Shown: positions 7,669 through 16,470 of the stretch, piece by piece
Layout of the letters: every line of letters starts with the position of its first letter
Position numbering within the stretch: position 1 is the first letter of the stretch
Assembly (NCBI RefSeq): GCF_000258175.1
Contig: NZ_JH636049.1
Location: 4,441,482-4,505,481, forward strand
DNA length: 64,000 nucleotides
Direction: 5' to 3'
DNA from: Saccharomonospora xinjiangensis XJ-54
Lineage (GTDB): Bacteria > Actinomycetota > Actinomycetes > Mycobacteriales > Pseudonocardiaceae
Position numbers and translations under genes: made by a program
Notes under the pieces: generated by a model
What the model saw: the letters and a program-made list of their open reading frames with translations, nothing else
The model's database searches: none
What the model was told of the DNA's origin: nothing

Positions 7669-9369
7669 ATGACCGCCGATGATCGAGCACACCTCCGCGC
7701 GCTCGCCGACCCCGATCAGCCGGGCGCGAGCACGCTGAGGGAGTTGCTCACCGCTCTCGACACCGCCGTGGTGGAACTCGTGCACGCGCCGTCCGGCGAC
7801 GACGTCGTGATCACCTCGGTGGCGCTCGCCGAAAGTGCGGACCTGGCCGCGGCGGGTGAGCCCGCGACATCCGTGCCGCATCTGTACCTCCACGTCGGTG
7901 TCACGAACGCCGAGGCCGTTCGCTGGCTGGACGACGTCGCGCGACGCGCTCCCGAGCACCGCCCCCGCGCGGTGATGTCGAAGGCCGCGCTGAGATCACC
8001 CGCCTTGCGCACAGCGGCCCGAAGGGCGGGGGTCGCGCTGGTGGCCGTGCATCCGAAGGCCAGGTGGGATCACGTGCTTCCCCTGGTGCAGCGCATGCTC
8101 GACCGGTCGCGCCAGCAGGCTTCCTCCCCGGATTCGAGCCTGCTCGCCATGGACACCGACCTCTTCGGACTCGCCCAGATCGTCGCGTCGAACGCCAGGG
8201 GCATGGTGTCCATCGAGGACGCGCACTCGCGAGTGCTGGCCTACTCGCCGTCCGACGAGTCCGCCGACGAGCTGCGCACGCTGTCGATCCTGGGCAGGGA
8301 GGGGCCCCGCGACTATCTCAGGGCACTGCACACGTGGGGCGTGTACGACCGGCTCAGGGACAGCGACGAGGTCGTGGACGTCCCCGCCCACGCCGAACTG
8401 GGCACCAAGAGGCGGCTCGTCGTCAGCATCCGGCGGCCGTCCGAGGACGGTTCCGCGGCCCCGGCCATGCTGGGCACCATCTGGCTCCAGCAGGGCGACC
8501 GGCCGTTCGCGCCGGACGCGGCGGACGTGCTGCGCGGTGCGTCGGCGATCGCCGCGCGCGTCATCTCGCGCGGGCTCAACGCGCCGTCAACGGAGGGACT
8601 GCTCATCCAGCGCCTCTTCGGCGTGCGGGGAGAGGGAGTGGACGTGCCCTCGCTCGCCGGTGCGCTGAACCTGCCGCTCACCGGACCGGCCGCGGTGATC
8701 GGGTTCGCGACCTCGGCCACCGAGGGCCGACACGGCACGGTCGCCGACCTCGGCAGCACACTGCGCCTGCACGCCAGCTCGTTCCGCCGCGATTCGGTGG
8801 CCACGCTCGTCGGCGACCGCGCCTACGTCCTGCTGCCCGGTTACACGTCGGAGAGCGCCGTCGCGGCGTGGACGAGGCAGCTGGTGGAGCAGTTCGAACG
8901 ACGCCGCTCGCAGCTGTTGCGTGCCGCGATCGCCATGCCCGTGGCGGGCCTCGCGCAGGTGGCGGGGGCGAGGGCCGAAGTGGATCGCGTGCTCGACGGC
9001 ACGGCCGCGACCTTCCCCGAGGGCAGGGTGACGACCCTCGCCGAGTCCCGCACCGCCGTGCTGCTCGGCGAGATCCTCGACCTGGTGCGGAGGCACCCCG
9101 ACCTGCACGACCCGCGTCTTCACACCCTGCTCGACCACGATGCCCTGCACGACACCACACTGCGGGAAACCGTCGAGACGTACCTGACGCGGCACGGCGA
9201 CGTCCGTGGTGTCGCGGAGGAGTTGCGCGTGCATCCGAACACCGTGCGCTACCGCGTTCGCAGGGCGGAGGAGATCCTCGGCATGGACCTGTCCGACGCC
9301 GCCGACCGGTTGTTGCTTCAGTTGCAGCTCTCCCTGCTGCGGCGTGGGGAGGACACCCCGAGGACCTGA
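7669..9369 (+). CDS. PucR/CdaR-family transcriptional activator, probable proline-utilisation regulator
   Basis: 566 aa. The N-terminal PucR-like domain (about 1-150) and a middle GAF/GGDEF-like region (about 170-420) precede a C-terminal PucR helix-turn-helix: YLTRHGDVRGVAEELRVHPN followed by TVRYRVRRAEEILG. It is transcribed divergently from pruA with 159 bp between starts, the usual arrangement for a PucR-family activator of proline catabolism, in which proline acts as inducer in related systems. Start ATG 7669 has only a weak GGCAGG upstream. Specific control of pruAB is inferred from position. Confidence 0.85.
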   Translation: MTADDRAHLRALADPDQPGASTLRELLTALDTAVVELVHAPSGDDVVITSVALAESADLAAAGEPATSVPHLYLHVGVTNAEAVRWLDDVARRAPEHRPRAVMSKAALRSPALRTAARRAGVALVAVHPKARWDHVLPLVQRMLDRSRQQASSPDSSLLAMDTDLFGLAQIVASNARGMVSIEDAHSRVLAYSPSDESADELRTLSILGREGPRDYLRALHTWGVYDRLRDSDEVVDVPAHAELGTKRRLVVSIRRPSEDGSAAPAMLGTIWLQQGDRPFAPDAADVLRGASAIAARVISRGLNAPSTEGLLIQRLFGVRGEGVDVPSLAGALNLPLTGPAAVIGFATSATEGRHGTVADLGSTLRLHASSFRRDSVATLVGDRAYVLLPGYTSESAVAAWTRQLVEQFERRRSQLLRAAIAMPVAGLAQVAGARAEVDRVLDGTAATFPEGRVTTLAESRTAVLLGEILDLVRRHPDLHDPRLHTLLDHDALHDTTLRETVETYLTRHGDVRGVAEELRVHPNTVRYRVRRAEEILGMDLSDAADRLLLQLQLSLLRRGEDTPRT

Positions 9370-9476
9370 GTCTGTCCCCGGCCTCGCGTGCCTTCCTGAG
9401 TCCGAAGTGGACTTGAATCGGCAGGCGCGGCTCCCGCGACGGCCGGTGGCCTCGCGGAAATCTCTATCCTGGCCGC

Positions 9477-10157
9477 ATGACCGGATTGCGTGAGCTACGA
9501 GCCGGGGTGGCGGCGGCGTACGACCGGCTCGGTATGCCGTCCTGGCCCGACCCGCACCCGGACCTGGCCTCGCCGCGCGACGAGGAGTACTCCAGGGTCA
9601 CCGAGCCCGAGCGGTATCGCATCGTGCACGCACGCGCCCGTGTGTGGACCGAATGCCTCGGCGCCGTCCCCGGAATCGAGGTCACCTCGCTCGCACCGGC
9701 GGCGCTCGACGAGGACGGGCACCCGGACCGGTTCGACCGGGGCGTCCGCATCACGTCGCGCAGTCCGGGCACGGTGCCGCTGTTCCTGCTGGAGACCGAC
9801 GCGCCGTTGTCCGAGCGGGAAGGCACGCTCGCGGTGCTGCGCATCGCCGTGGGACGCCCCGAACTGGGACTCGACATGCTGCCCGACTGCGGCTGCGACG
9901 CCTGCGATTCGGGATCTGCCGACCTGCTCGACACGATCGACGACACGGTGGGTGCGGTGATCGGGGGACCGTTCGTGATGCTGCGAGGGCGGGATTGGCG
10001 GATGTGGTGGCACCCGGATGGCAGCGCGTCGGAGGGCACGGCCCGAGGACTGTCCCACACCGGGATGGAGAGACTGTGCCGCAGGCTGGCCGACGGTGAG
10101 GACGTGTCGTTGCCGCGAGGAACCGAGGCGTGGGTGGGGCGTTCCTGGTTCGACTGA
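9477..10157 (+). CDS. Conserved hypothetical protein (DUF6226-like)
   Basis: 226 aa, soluble. The N-terminus (LRAGVAAAYDRLGMPSWPDP) and a central Cys cluster DCGCDACDSGS (residues about 137-147), followed by LLDTIDDTVGAVIGGPF, recall a small actinobacterial family annotated DUF6226. TATCCT at 9465-9470 sits 7 bp before the ATG and no ribosome-binding site is present, so the transcript may be leaderless. Function unknown; the clustered cysteines could bind a metal. Confidence 0.6.
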   Translation: MTGLRELRAGVAAAYDRLGMPSWPDPHPDLASPRDEEYSRVTEPERYRIVHARARVWTECLGAVPGIEVTSLAPAALDEDGHPDRFDRGVRITSRSPGTVPLFLLETDAPLSEREGTLAVLRIAVGRPELGLDMLPDCGCDACDSGSADLLDTIDDTVGAVIGGPFVMLRGRDWRMWWHPDGSASEGTARGLSHTGMERLCRRLADGEDVSLPRGTEAWVGRSWFD

Positions 10158-10231
10158 GGTGATCACGTGCGGTGAACTCACGGCCCGCGAGCGGGGTGTG
10201 AGGTGCCGGCCCGCCCGGCTTCACCGGAGGA

Positions 10232-10319
10232 ACCGGGCTTTCTCCCGGTGCGCTCGCCGGTGCCGACCGGCTACCGTCGCCGGACGACTCCGGGTGCGCG
10301 ACGCCCTGTCGCGCACCCG
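10232..10319 (+). promoter_or_regulatory. Structured leader with two hairpins upstream of the SHMT-like gene
   Basis: The first hairpin has ACCGGG (10232-10237) pairing with CCCGGT (10244-10249). The second is much stronger: CGGGTGCGCGAC (10291-10302) pairs perfectly with 10308-10319 around a 5-nt loop and ends 13 nt before the GGGAGGAG ribosome-binding site. An attenuator or riboswitch-like leader is possible. I could not match it to the glycine, ZTP/THF or SAM classes by eye. Confidence 0.4.
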
Positions 10320-10346
10320 AGGCCCCGCACCGGGAGGAGCACCGAG

Positions 10347-11711
10347 ATGATGCCTGCGTTGCGCCGACGGCCCTGGGTTCCCGAGCGGTCGGAGACTCGT
10401 GTCCACTCGCTGGCGGACACCACCGCGAACACCGCCCCTGCCGACCTGCTCGCCGAGGTGGGCAGGCTCGTGGCACGGAACCGGCGCATCCACGACGTCG
10501 AGGCGATCAACCTCAACCCGGCGTCGAACATCATGAACCCCAGGGCGGAGGCGATGCTCTCGGCGGGGCTGTCCTCGCGGGCCTCGCTCGGGTACCCCGG
10601 CGACAAGTACGAGACGGGTCTCGAAGCCGTCGAGCAGATCGAGGTCATCGCCGCCGAACTGGTGGCAGAGGTGTTCGGCGCGGGCTACGCCGAGATCAGG
10701 GTGCCCTCCGGTGCCGTGGCGAACCTGTACGCGTTCCTGGCCACCTGCGAGCCGGGCGACACGATCATCGCGCCGCCGCCTGCCATCGGAGGACACGTCA
10801 CCCACCACACCGAGGGCGCGGCGGGGAAATACCGGCTCAGGACGGTCGCCGCGCCGGTCGATCCCGGCGGCTACACCGTCGATGTGGACGCGTTGCGTGC
10901 GCTGGCACACGAGGTGCGGCCCGCGCTCATCACGCTCGGCGGCAGCCTCAATCTGTTCCCGCACCCCATCGCCGAGGTCCGCGACATCGCCGACGAGGTC
11001 GGCGCGAAGGTGCTCTTCGACGCGGCTCACCTGTGCGGGCTCATCGCCGGAGGTGCGTGGCAGCGACCTCTCGACGAGGGGGCGCACCTGATGACCTTCA
11101 GTACGTACAAGAGCCTCGGAGGGCCACCGGGAGGTGCGGTGGTCACCGACGATCCCGCCATCGCCGAGCGGATCGACAGGATCGCCTTTCCCGGCCTGAC
11201 GGCCAATTTCGACGCGGGAAGGACGGCGGCGCTGGCGGTCACGATGCTCGACTGGAAGGTCGCGGGACGCGCCTACGCTTCGGCGATGACCGAGACCGCG
11301 GCCCGGCTCGCGGACGAGTTGCTCGCGGCAGGCGCACCCGTCTTCACCGGAACGCGCGGACCCACGCTGTCGCACCAGTTCGCGCTGCGCGCCCGACGGT
11401 GGGGCGGCGGCCAGCACGCCGCGAGGAGGCTGCGGGAAGCGAATCTGCTGGCCTGCGGTATCGGCCTTCCGGACGATCGCGTAGGCAGCGTGGATGCCGC
11501 TGACGGCGCTGACGGCGATGTCAACGGCCTGCGACTCGGCACCCCCGAGGTGGTGCGGCTCGGGATGAAACCCTCGGACATGGCCGACCTGGCCGGGTTC
11601 CTCGTCGCCGGTCTCGACCCGGACACGGACCCGCAGGCGATCGCGCGGGAGGTCACGGCCTGGCGAGGGCAGTTCGGCGGCGTCCACTACACGGCCGAGA
11701 AGCCTTCGTAG
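10347..11711 (+). CDS. Serine hydroxymethyltransferase-like PLP enzyme
   Basis: 454 aa from ATG 10347 (GGAGGAG 8 nt upstream). Fold-type I PLP enzyme resembling GlyA: INLNPASNIMNPRAEAMLSA, SRASLGYPGDKYETGLEAVE, VRVPSGAVANLYAFLA-type segment, LFDAAHLCGLIAGG (PLP aspartate and histidine) and MTFSTYKSLGGPPGG with the Schiff-base lysine. Canonical SHMT has THK-T-LRGPRGG at that position, so Tyr for His and Gly for Arg suggest a paralogue with another substrate (for example an alpha-methyl amino acid or a threonine-aldolase-type reaction). Single gene behind a structured leader. Confidence 0.75.
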   Translation: MMPALRRRPWVPERSETRVHSLADTTANTAPADLLAEVGRLVARNRRIHDVEAINLNPASNIMNPRAEAMLSAGLSSRASLGYPGDKYETGLEAVEQIEVIAAELVAEVFGAGYAEIRVPSGAVANLYAFLATCEPGDTIIAPPPAIGGHVTHHTEGAAGKYRLRTVAAPVDPGGYTVDVDALRALAHEVRPALITLGGSLNLFPHPIAEVRDIADEVGAKVLFDAAHLCGLIAGGAWQRPLDEGAHLMTFSTYKSLGGPPGGAVVTDDPAIAERIDRIAFPGLTANFDAGRTAALAVTMLDWKVAGRAYASAMTETAARLADELLAAGAPVFTGTRGPTLSHQFALRARRWGGGQHAARRLREANLLACGIGLPDDRVGSVDAADGADGDVNGLRLGTPEVVRLGMKPSDMADLAGFLVAGLDPDTDPQAIAREVTAWRGQFGGVHYTAEKPS

Positions 11712-12061
11712 CCGCTGTGGCCACCCGGAGCGGCGCCGGCTGGCTGAGGCTGCGAGCGTGCGTCAGGGCTGTGCTGCTGACCGAGCTGTTCGGCAACGAG
11801 CCTGTCTTCGTGGTTCAAGGGAGTGGGGCAGCACGCAGCGGCGCGGGCTGGTAGGGGAGTTGTGGTTCTACGATTGAGCCATCGTCGTCTGGACAACCGG
11901 ATATCGACTACGCCGGTTATCGCGAATGCGCGCTGGCCACCAAGGGAACCCGACCACGACTACACGCTTCTGCGTGGACGTCCGGAATCCCGCCCCTGAT
12001 ACCTTGCAATCGTGCGGACGGCGGCCGCGCGGCTGTGTTTCAGAAAAGCTGTGGGAGAGGC
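11712..12061. other. Intergenic region without a supportable gene
   Basis: 350 bp with no convincing coding frame; short open frames lack ribosome-binding sites. GCCGCT (11711-11716) and AGCGGC (11729-11734) could form a weak hairpin after the SHMT-like gene. GGGAGAGG just before 12062 is the ribosome-binding site of the next gene. Confidence 0.5.
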
Positions 12062-12748
12062 ATGGAACTCGAAGAACCGACGGCGTCCGAGCAGAGTTGG
12101 CTTGAAGTCCTCGACGAGCTGTGTGAGAGCACCGCTGTCGAGGTGTTGAACGAGACGCGGGGGGACATCGATCTGACGGCGGAGGATACGGCCTTCGACG
12201 ACCTCGCCGAATGGGAGGGATTCGACATCAGCGCGGAAATCCGTGGTGACTATCTTCGATTTTCCCAGCTGGGCAGTCAGTGGCGAACTCTCGACCCCTA
12301 TCCCGATCTGACGGGCGAGTTCTGTCTTGTGCCCTTGCCGTTGGCCGTGCACGAGGATGCACCCGAATTCCCGTCGGCGCTCTACTCGGACGAACAGCGC
12401 GAACTGGCCACCGGGTTCCGTGTGATCGATTCCAGCCCCTTGACCGGAACAGGTTCCTTCGCCGTTGTGCGGTTGCAGCGTGGAGTCGGGAACCCCGAGG
12501 TCTGGTTCTCCGATCACCAAACGAACACACTGTGGCGGATGGGACTCGACTACCGCGGGTACCTGGACGCACTGCGGCTGACCAAAGGCGTGTTCGGCTG
12601 GCAGCACCTCTTCACGAAGGCGCCGCTGGACGACCAGGAGTTCGCCGGAACGGCCGCGGACCTTCAGACGATGCTCGACGTGCTCCCGGAGCTTTTTCCC
12701 GACCACGACTACTCGGACCTGCGCGCCCGCCTCCGGGGGCGAACGTGA
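12062..12748 (+). CDS. SMI1/KNR4 (SUKH)-like protein, possible immunity protein
   Basis: 228 aa, acidic and soluble. Segments such as EIRGDYLRFSQLGSQWRTLD, DLTGEFCLVPL, NPEVWFSDHQTNTLWRMGLD and YRGYLDALRLTKGVFGWQHL match the pattern of actinobacterial proteins assigned to the SMI1/KNR4 superfamily, which often act as immunity proteins against contact-dependent toxins. ATG 12062 follows GGGAGAGG. It borders a toxin-rich island, which supports an immunity role, but no cognate toxin adjoins it directly. Assignment is by resemblance only. Confidence 0.5.
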   Translation: MELEEPTASEQSWLEVLDELCESTAVEVLNETRGDIDLTAEDTAFDDLAEWEGFDISAEIRGDYLRFSQLGSQWRTLDPYPDLTGEFCLVPLPLAVHEDAPEFPSALYSDEQRELATGFRVIDSSPLTGTGSFAVVRLQRGVGNPEVWFSDHQTNTLWRMGLDYRGYLDALRLTKGVFGWQHLFTKAPLDDQEFAGTAADLQTMLDVLPELFPDHDYSDLRARLRGRT

Positions 12749-12792
12749 CTCGCGACGCCGGAGTCCTGGGGGGTGTCTCGTCACCGGGTGTG

Positions 12793-13609
12793 GGTTTGCT
12801 GGTGGTGGTAGTTGATCCTGGTGTGGTGCAGGTGGTCTTGGTGTCGTGGTCGGGGTGGATTGCCTCGTTCACGGGGTTAGGGCCGGGTCGGTTCCGCAAA
12901 CTGGTGCGGGTCGTGGCGATGTGTGGTGGTGGCGAGATCGCCGGTGGTCGTTCTGGTCGTCAGTGGTGGCTGGTCTTGGCCGATCGGGTGCTGTTGGTCC
13001 GGCGACCTATTGGTGGACGAACCTGAGGATGCGTCGGTTCGGACGACTGTTCGGTGTGTCGCGTTCCGCGGCGCACCGGGTGATCGACACCAGCGGGCCG
13101 CTGCTGGCGCTGGCCCCGGTCCGCAAGCGGCGGATCGACGTGATCGCGATGGTCGGCGGGATCTTGGCGCCGGCCCGGGGGCATCGGCTGGCCGCGCTGG
13201 GCAAGAACTACCGGTACTCAGTGAACGTGCAAGTCGTGATCGACGCCGACACCCGGCTGGTGATCGTCACCGGCGACGCACATCCGGGCAACCGTAACGA
13301 CCGCACCGTCTATCGCGACTCCGGAATCCAGCGGGATTTGGCCGGGCGCCCGCCTCATGGCCGACGGCGGTTAGCAGGGCAACGCCGAGGTGATCATGTC
13401 GTACCGCAAACCTCGGGACGAAAGCGACCCAGGGGGCTGGAAGCAAGACCTCAACGCCGACCACCGCACGATCCGCGCCCGCGTCGAGCACACCCTGGCC
13501 AGGATGACGTGCTGGAAGAATCCTGCGCGACTATCGCCGCGCCGCCAGCACGCTCAACGACACGGTGCCCGGAATCGCCCACCTACACAACATCCTCCTC
13601 ACCGACTGA
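12793..13609 (+). pseudogene. Degenerate IS5-family (DDE_4 type) transposase
   Basis: Three frames together give one transposase. The N-terminal SFTGLGPGRFRKLVRVVA is in frame 1, then WWTNLRMRRFGRLFGVSRSA through NVQVVIDADTRLVIVTGDAH is in frame 3. Frame 1 resumes with NAEVIMSYRKPR and RARVEHTLARMTCWK, and a last shift leads to HLHNILLTD before TGA 13607-13609. At least three frameshifts and one in-frame TAG near 13373 make it inactive. It marks the left edge of the accessory island. Terminal repeats were not identified. Confidence 0.75.
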
Positions 13610-13807
13610 CCCACAAACACCCAACCCACCCCCAACCACAAGATCAGCTACGGGACTTCATTCTCGAGCCCCGACACAGTGGCGATCTCGGATTGAGCTG
13701 TTGCTGCCGGTGTGCCCAGCCGGTCGGACTACCGACCCGCACCACAGGAATGCCGACGTCGTCGCAGACTCATCCCGCTGGCGGTAAAAGTAACATCGAT
13801 CGAAGAA

Positions 13808-14077
13808 CTACTCGTACACGAGCGCGGCCCGAAATATCGCGGCAACCATCGCCCAGTCCGGAGTCTCGGGAACTGGTTCCCCTATCACGTTGCTGAAGAA
13901 CCCGTCCATCGAGCGCGCCCACCGCCCAGCCGAGTCGACAAAGTCAACGGTTGCAGCGTTTTCAATCGCGAGTCTACCATCTCGAATCTGTTCTGCCAGA
14001 TCAATCAGGAACCGAGCTAGGTCTTCGCGATTCTGCACCTGATTCAAGGCGTCATCATGCCATATCATGGCGTCCAC
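13808..14077 (-). CDS. Immunity-type protein, DUF7660-like
   Basis: 89 aa. NREDLARFLIDLAEQIRDG, a central W-x-R-SMDGFF and the C-terminal TPDWAMVAAIFRAALVYE match a small family (DUF7660) found beside polymorphic toxins. Its ATG (14077) lies inside the end of the upstream Hint/toxin gene (stop 14065), a 13-bp overlap typical of toxin-immunity pairs. It is therefore the probable antidote of the toxin encoded at 14065-15111. Confidence 0.7.
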   Translation of the reverse strand: MDAMIWHDDALNQVQNREDLARFLIDLAEQIRDGRLAIENAATVDFVDSAGRWARSMDGFFSNVIGEPVPETPDWAMVAAIFRAALVYE

Positions 14078-15111
14078 TCCAGCGGATCGAAGTAGTTAAT
14101 CATGATTGACCGTCCCTCATTCCTTGTAGTGAACTTCCACGCTTCATTAGCCACCTCGTCAGACGTCGCCATACGAAATGGCATTGGTGTACCAGCCTTC
14201 TGGAAGGCCACGAGCCTTCTGTTGTCGAGCGCATGCACCTGCCCTCCTTTGACAGTCAGTCGCACCGTTGGCAGATCATTTGCCTTGAGATAACCAGACC
14301 TCAACGCGGCAGGTGTCTGTTCAATGGTCTCTCCAGAGCTGAATCGAGGGCTGACAGAATCTTGGGAGAACCTCACCAAACTTGGCTCAATAGTACCGCC
14401 GCAGTTGTGGACGAGGACCGGTGTCTCGACCGCCACCACATGGTAGGTGTGGAGGTCGTCGATGGTGAGGTTGTGGACTCGCTGCGCTTCGGTGCGGGTG
14501 TTGGTGCTTTGGATTTGAACCCAGCTGCCGGAGCCGGTGCGTAGCCAGTCACCGGGCTGTAACTCTCCGGCCGGAACCCACTCCTCCAGGTCCGCAACCC
14601 AGAACGGGTGGCCGTCGGTGGCGGTGATGGTTTCTGTCTGCTCGCCGGCTTCGCCGTCGATGTCGATGGTGACTTCGACCAGTCGCTTTTGTCCCTCACC
14701 GGTGATCGTGGCCGTCACCTTCCGCGGCACCGTCTGCCCGGTCTCGGGATCGGTGGCCAACACCCGGTCGCCGAGCTCGACCTCCTCGATCGGCTTGGCC
14801 GACCCGTCCGCCATCACCACCTTCGTGCCCGGCACGAAACTGTTCGACGTCGGACATGACGCACTCCACTCCACATCAGCCCGCCCCACCCCCGGCGAAG
14901 GGCCACCCCTCGGCGCGCTGATCGGAACATGGGTGGTGATCGCTTCAGCGAAATCGTCCGCACTCGACTCGGGCAACACCACACCCACATCAATCGGCGC
15001 ACTGTTTTGAACGGCATCGAGGCGTTTGCGGATCTCCGGCGACAACGTGCGAGTCGGCTCCGGACGCTTGTGCGGGGTCAGAACATCCCGACGCACCCGC
15101 GCCGCAGCCAA
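14065..15111 (-). CDS. Orphan Hint-toxin cassette (C-terminal part of a polymorphic toxin)
   Basis: 348 aa from the first in-frame start. Residues 1-90 are an Rhs/linker-like remnant; 90-235 form a pretoxin Hint domain (NSFVPGTKVVMADG, VELGDRVLATDPETG, ITATDGHPFWV, DLHTYHVVAVETPVLVHNC). Autoproteolysis at the final HNC would release the last 110 residues. These read VRFSQDSVSPRFSSGETIE, LPTVRLTVKGGQVHALDNRR and LVAFQKAGTPMPF, resembling ParB/sulfiredoxin-like toxin domains. No signal peptide or Rhs core is attached, so it looks like a displaced C-terminal cassette rather than a complete secreted toxin. The immunity gene overlaps its 3' end. Confidence 0.6.
   Translation of the reverse strand: MAAARVRRDVLTPHKRPEPTRTLSPEIRKRLDAVQNSAPIDVGVVLPESSADDFAEAITTHVPISAPRGGPSPGVGRADVEWSASCPTSNSFVPGTKVVMADGSAKPIEEVELGDRVLATDPETGQTVPRKVTATITGEGQKRLVEVTIDIDGEAGEQTETITATDGHPFWVADLEEWVPAGELQPGDWLRTGSGSWVQIQSTNTRTEAQRVHNLTIDDLHTYHVVAVETPVLVHNCGGTIEPSLVRFSQDSVSPRFSSGETIEQTPAALRSGYLKANDLPTVRLTVKGGQVHALDNRRLVAFQKAGTPMPFRMATSDEVANEAWKFTTRNEGRSIMINYFDPLEWTP
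14401..14592 (-). repeat. Hint direct repeat, copy 1
   Basis: 192 bp of the Hint domain (the part encoding DLEEWVPAG to VLVHNC) that aligns without gaps to 16827-17018; I count about 14 differences by eye. Same orientation in both cassettes, 2.4 kb apart, enclosing one toxin-immunity pair and the intact IS. Confidence 0.85.
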
Positions 15112-15394
15112 CTGTCTTACGGAAATCTCGAGGCCTCACTTCTCAATCTTCAGTGGAACCTCCAGCACCTATCCGAAAATCTTACTGCCAGTCACGACCG
15201 AGAAGTTCGCTAGCCGCCGCCTTAATGGCGTCTAGAGTTCCGTCATCTACGACTAGTGGAGCAGCGAGCGTCTCGATCCATTCACGCAGTTCAAGGGAGT
15301 CAAGCTCTCGCCAACGCGGATGTGAGATAGCCCTACGAGCAATGATTCCCCAGCGATGCCTATGATAGGATAGCCGATACCAGTCATCTACCAT

Positions 15395-16273
15395 GAGCGT
15401 TATTCAGGTGGCATGGTTGCCTAAAAATAGGACAACGGCCCCGCCGTGTAAGATCGTTTTCCTACCACAGAAGACGATTAACAGGCGGAGCCGTTGCGAT
15501 ACCATTCTACTACAGGACTTTCTGCCGACCAGGTTGAGGAGCTTGTTGCCCGTATTTGGCAGATCGTTCAGTGCGGTCGCGAGCGATCGTGGCCTCCGGC
15601 TATGGGACTCTATCGGGCTGTCCTACTGACGTTGATTTATGTTCGGCAGAACCTGAACCAGGCGGCCGTGGGCGATCTGTTCGATGTCAGCCAGTCGACA
15701 GTGTCGAGAGTCTATCGACGCATTCTCCCGCTGATCGGAGAGGCGTTATGCCTGCACGTTCCCCACCTCAAAGAAGCGATACGCGGCCGACTTGTCCTCG
15801 TCGACGGCACCGACATCCCCACTGGCAACCGTGCAGGTCACGAGGACAACTACTCCGGTAAGCGCCGTCGGGCCGGGCTCAACATCCAGGTGGCAGCCGA
15901 TACCGACGGCGTCCTGTTGGGAATATCGATACCCCTGCCTGGCGCAATGCATGACCGCAAAGCGTTCACCGAATGCGACTGGGAGGTTCTTCTGGCCGAT
16001 GCCCCGATCATCGCCGACCCCGCCTACCAAGGAACTCACGCGATCACACCACGCAAAAAACCAAAGGGCGGCGAACTTTCCATCGGAGACAAGGCCAACA
16101 ACAAAGCTATCTCCTCACTGCGTGCCGCAGTCGAACGGTGCATCGCCCATATCAAGAACTGGAAAATACTCGCCACCGGTTACCGAGGACGACTCGCCGA
16201 ACTTCCCAACGTCATCCGAGTCATCACCGCATTGGAATTCTACCGACTTGGCTGGTAAGCCTGAATAACGCTC
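15395..16273 (+). mobile_element. Intact 879-bp IS (IS5-family, DDE_4 transposase)
   Basis: Perfect 14-bp terminal inverted repeats GAGCGTTATTCAGG at 15395-15408 and 16260-16273, flanked by CAT on both sides (15392-15394 and 16274-16276) as a 3-bp target duplication. One transposase gene fills the element. It interrupts an immunity gene of the toxin island. The undamaged ends and transposase suggest recent insertion. Confidence 0.9.
15494..16258 (+). CDS. IS5-family transposase
   Basis: 254 aa. N-terminal helix-turn-helix (NQAAVGDLFDVSQSTVSRVY) and a DDE nuclease domain: RLVLVDGTD (first Asp), IIADPAYQG (second Asp) and ERCIAHIKNWK (Glu). RRRAGLNIQVAADTDG is typical of the DDE_4/HARBI-like group. 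Full length, ends inside the right terminal repeat region. Single frame with no programmed shift. Confidence 0.93.
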   Translation: MRYHSTTGLSADQVEELVARIWQIVQCGRERSWPPAMGLYRAVLLTLIYVRQNLNQAAVGDLFDVSQSTVSRVYRRILPLIGEALCLHVPHLKEAIRGRLVLVDGTDIPTGNRAGHEDNYSGKRRRAGLNIQVAADTDGVLLGISIPLPGAMHDRKAFTECDWEVLLADAPIIADPAYQGTHAITPRKKPKGGELSIGDKANNKAISSLRAAVERCIAHIKNWKILATGYRGRLAELPNVIRVITALEFYRLGW

Positions 16274-16470
16274 CATCTGCGCTTTCCCATTTAGGCAATC
16301 TGAACGCAACCCTGAAACCAGCCCCTCGCGGAGTCGATTTAACGCCGATGCATAGATCGGGCTCTCATTAAGAATGTGTTCATCATCGGAAATTTCAAAT
16401 TTGATCTCCATTCCAGCGCGGAGAAGCGTTTCGACCTGAATAAGATTATCAAATTCGATCAGCTCTGACA

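Noticed and set aside
10158..10346. Glycine, ZTP/THF or SAM riboswitch before the SHMT-like gene
   Set aside because: Conserved core sequences of these classes could not be found by eye; kept only as an unclassified structured leader.
11687..11896. Possible 69-aa minus-strand gene in the gap after the SHMT-like gene
   Set aside because: No ribosome-binding site or recognisable pattern; low-complexity Arg/Pro content.
15394..15420. ATG at 15394 as the true start of a 70-aa gene
   Set aside because: It is the target-site CAT of the IS; the frame continues into the other half of the split immunity gene once the IS is removed.
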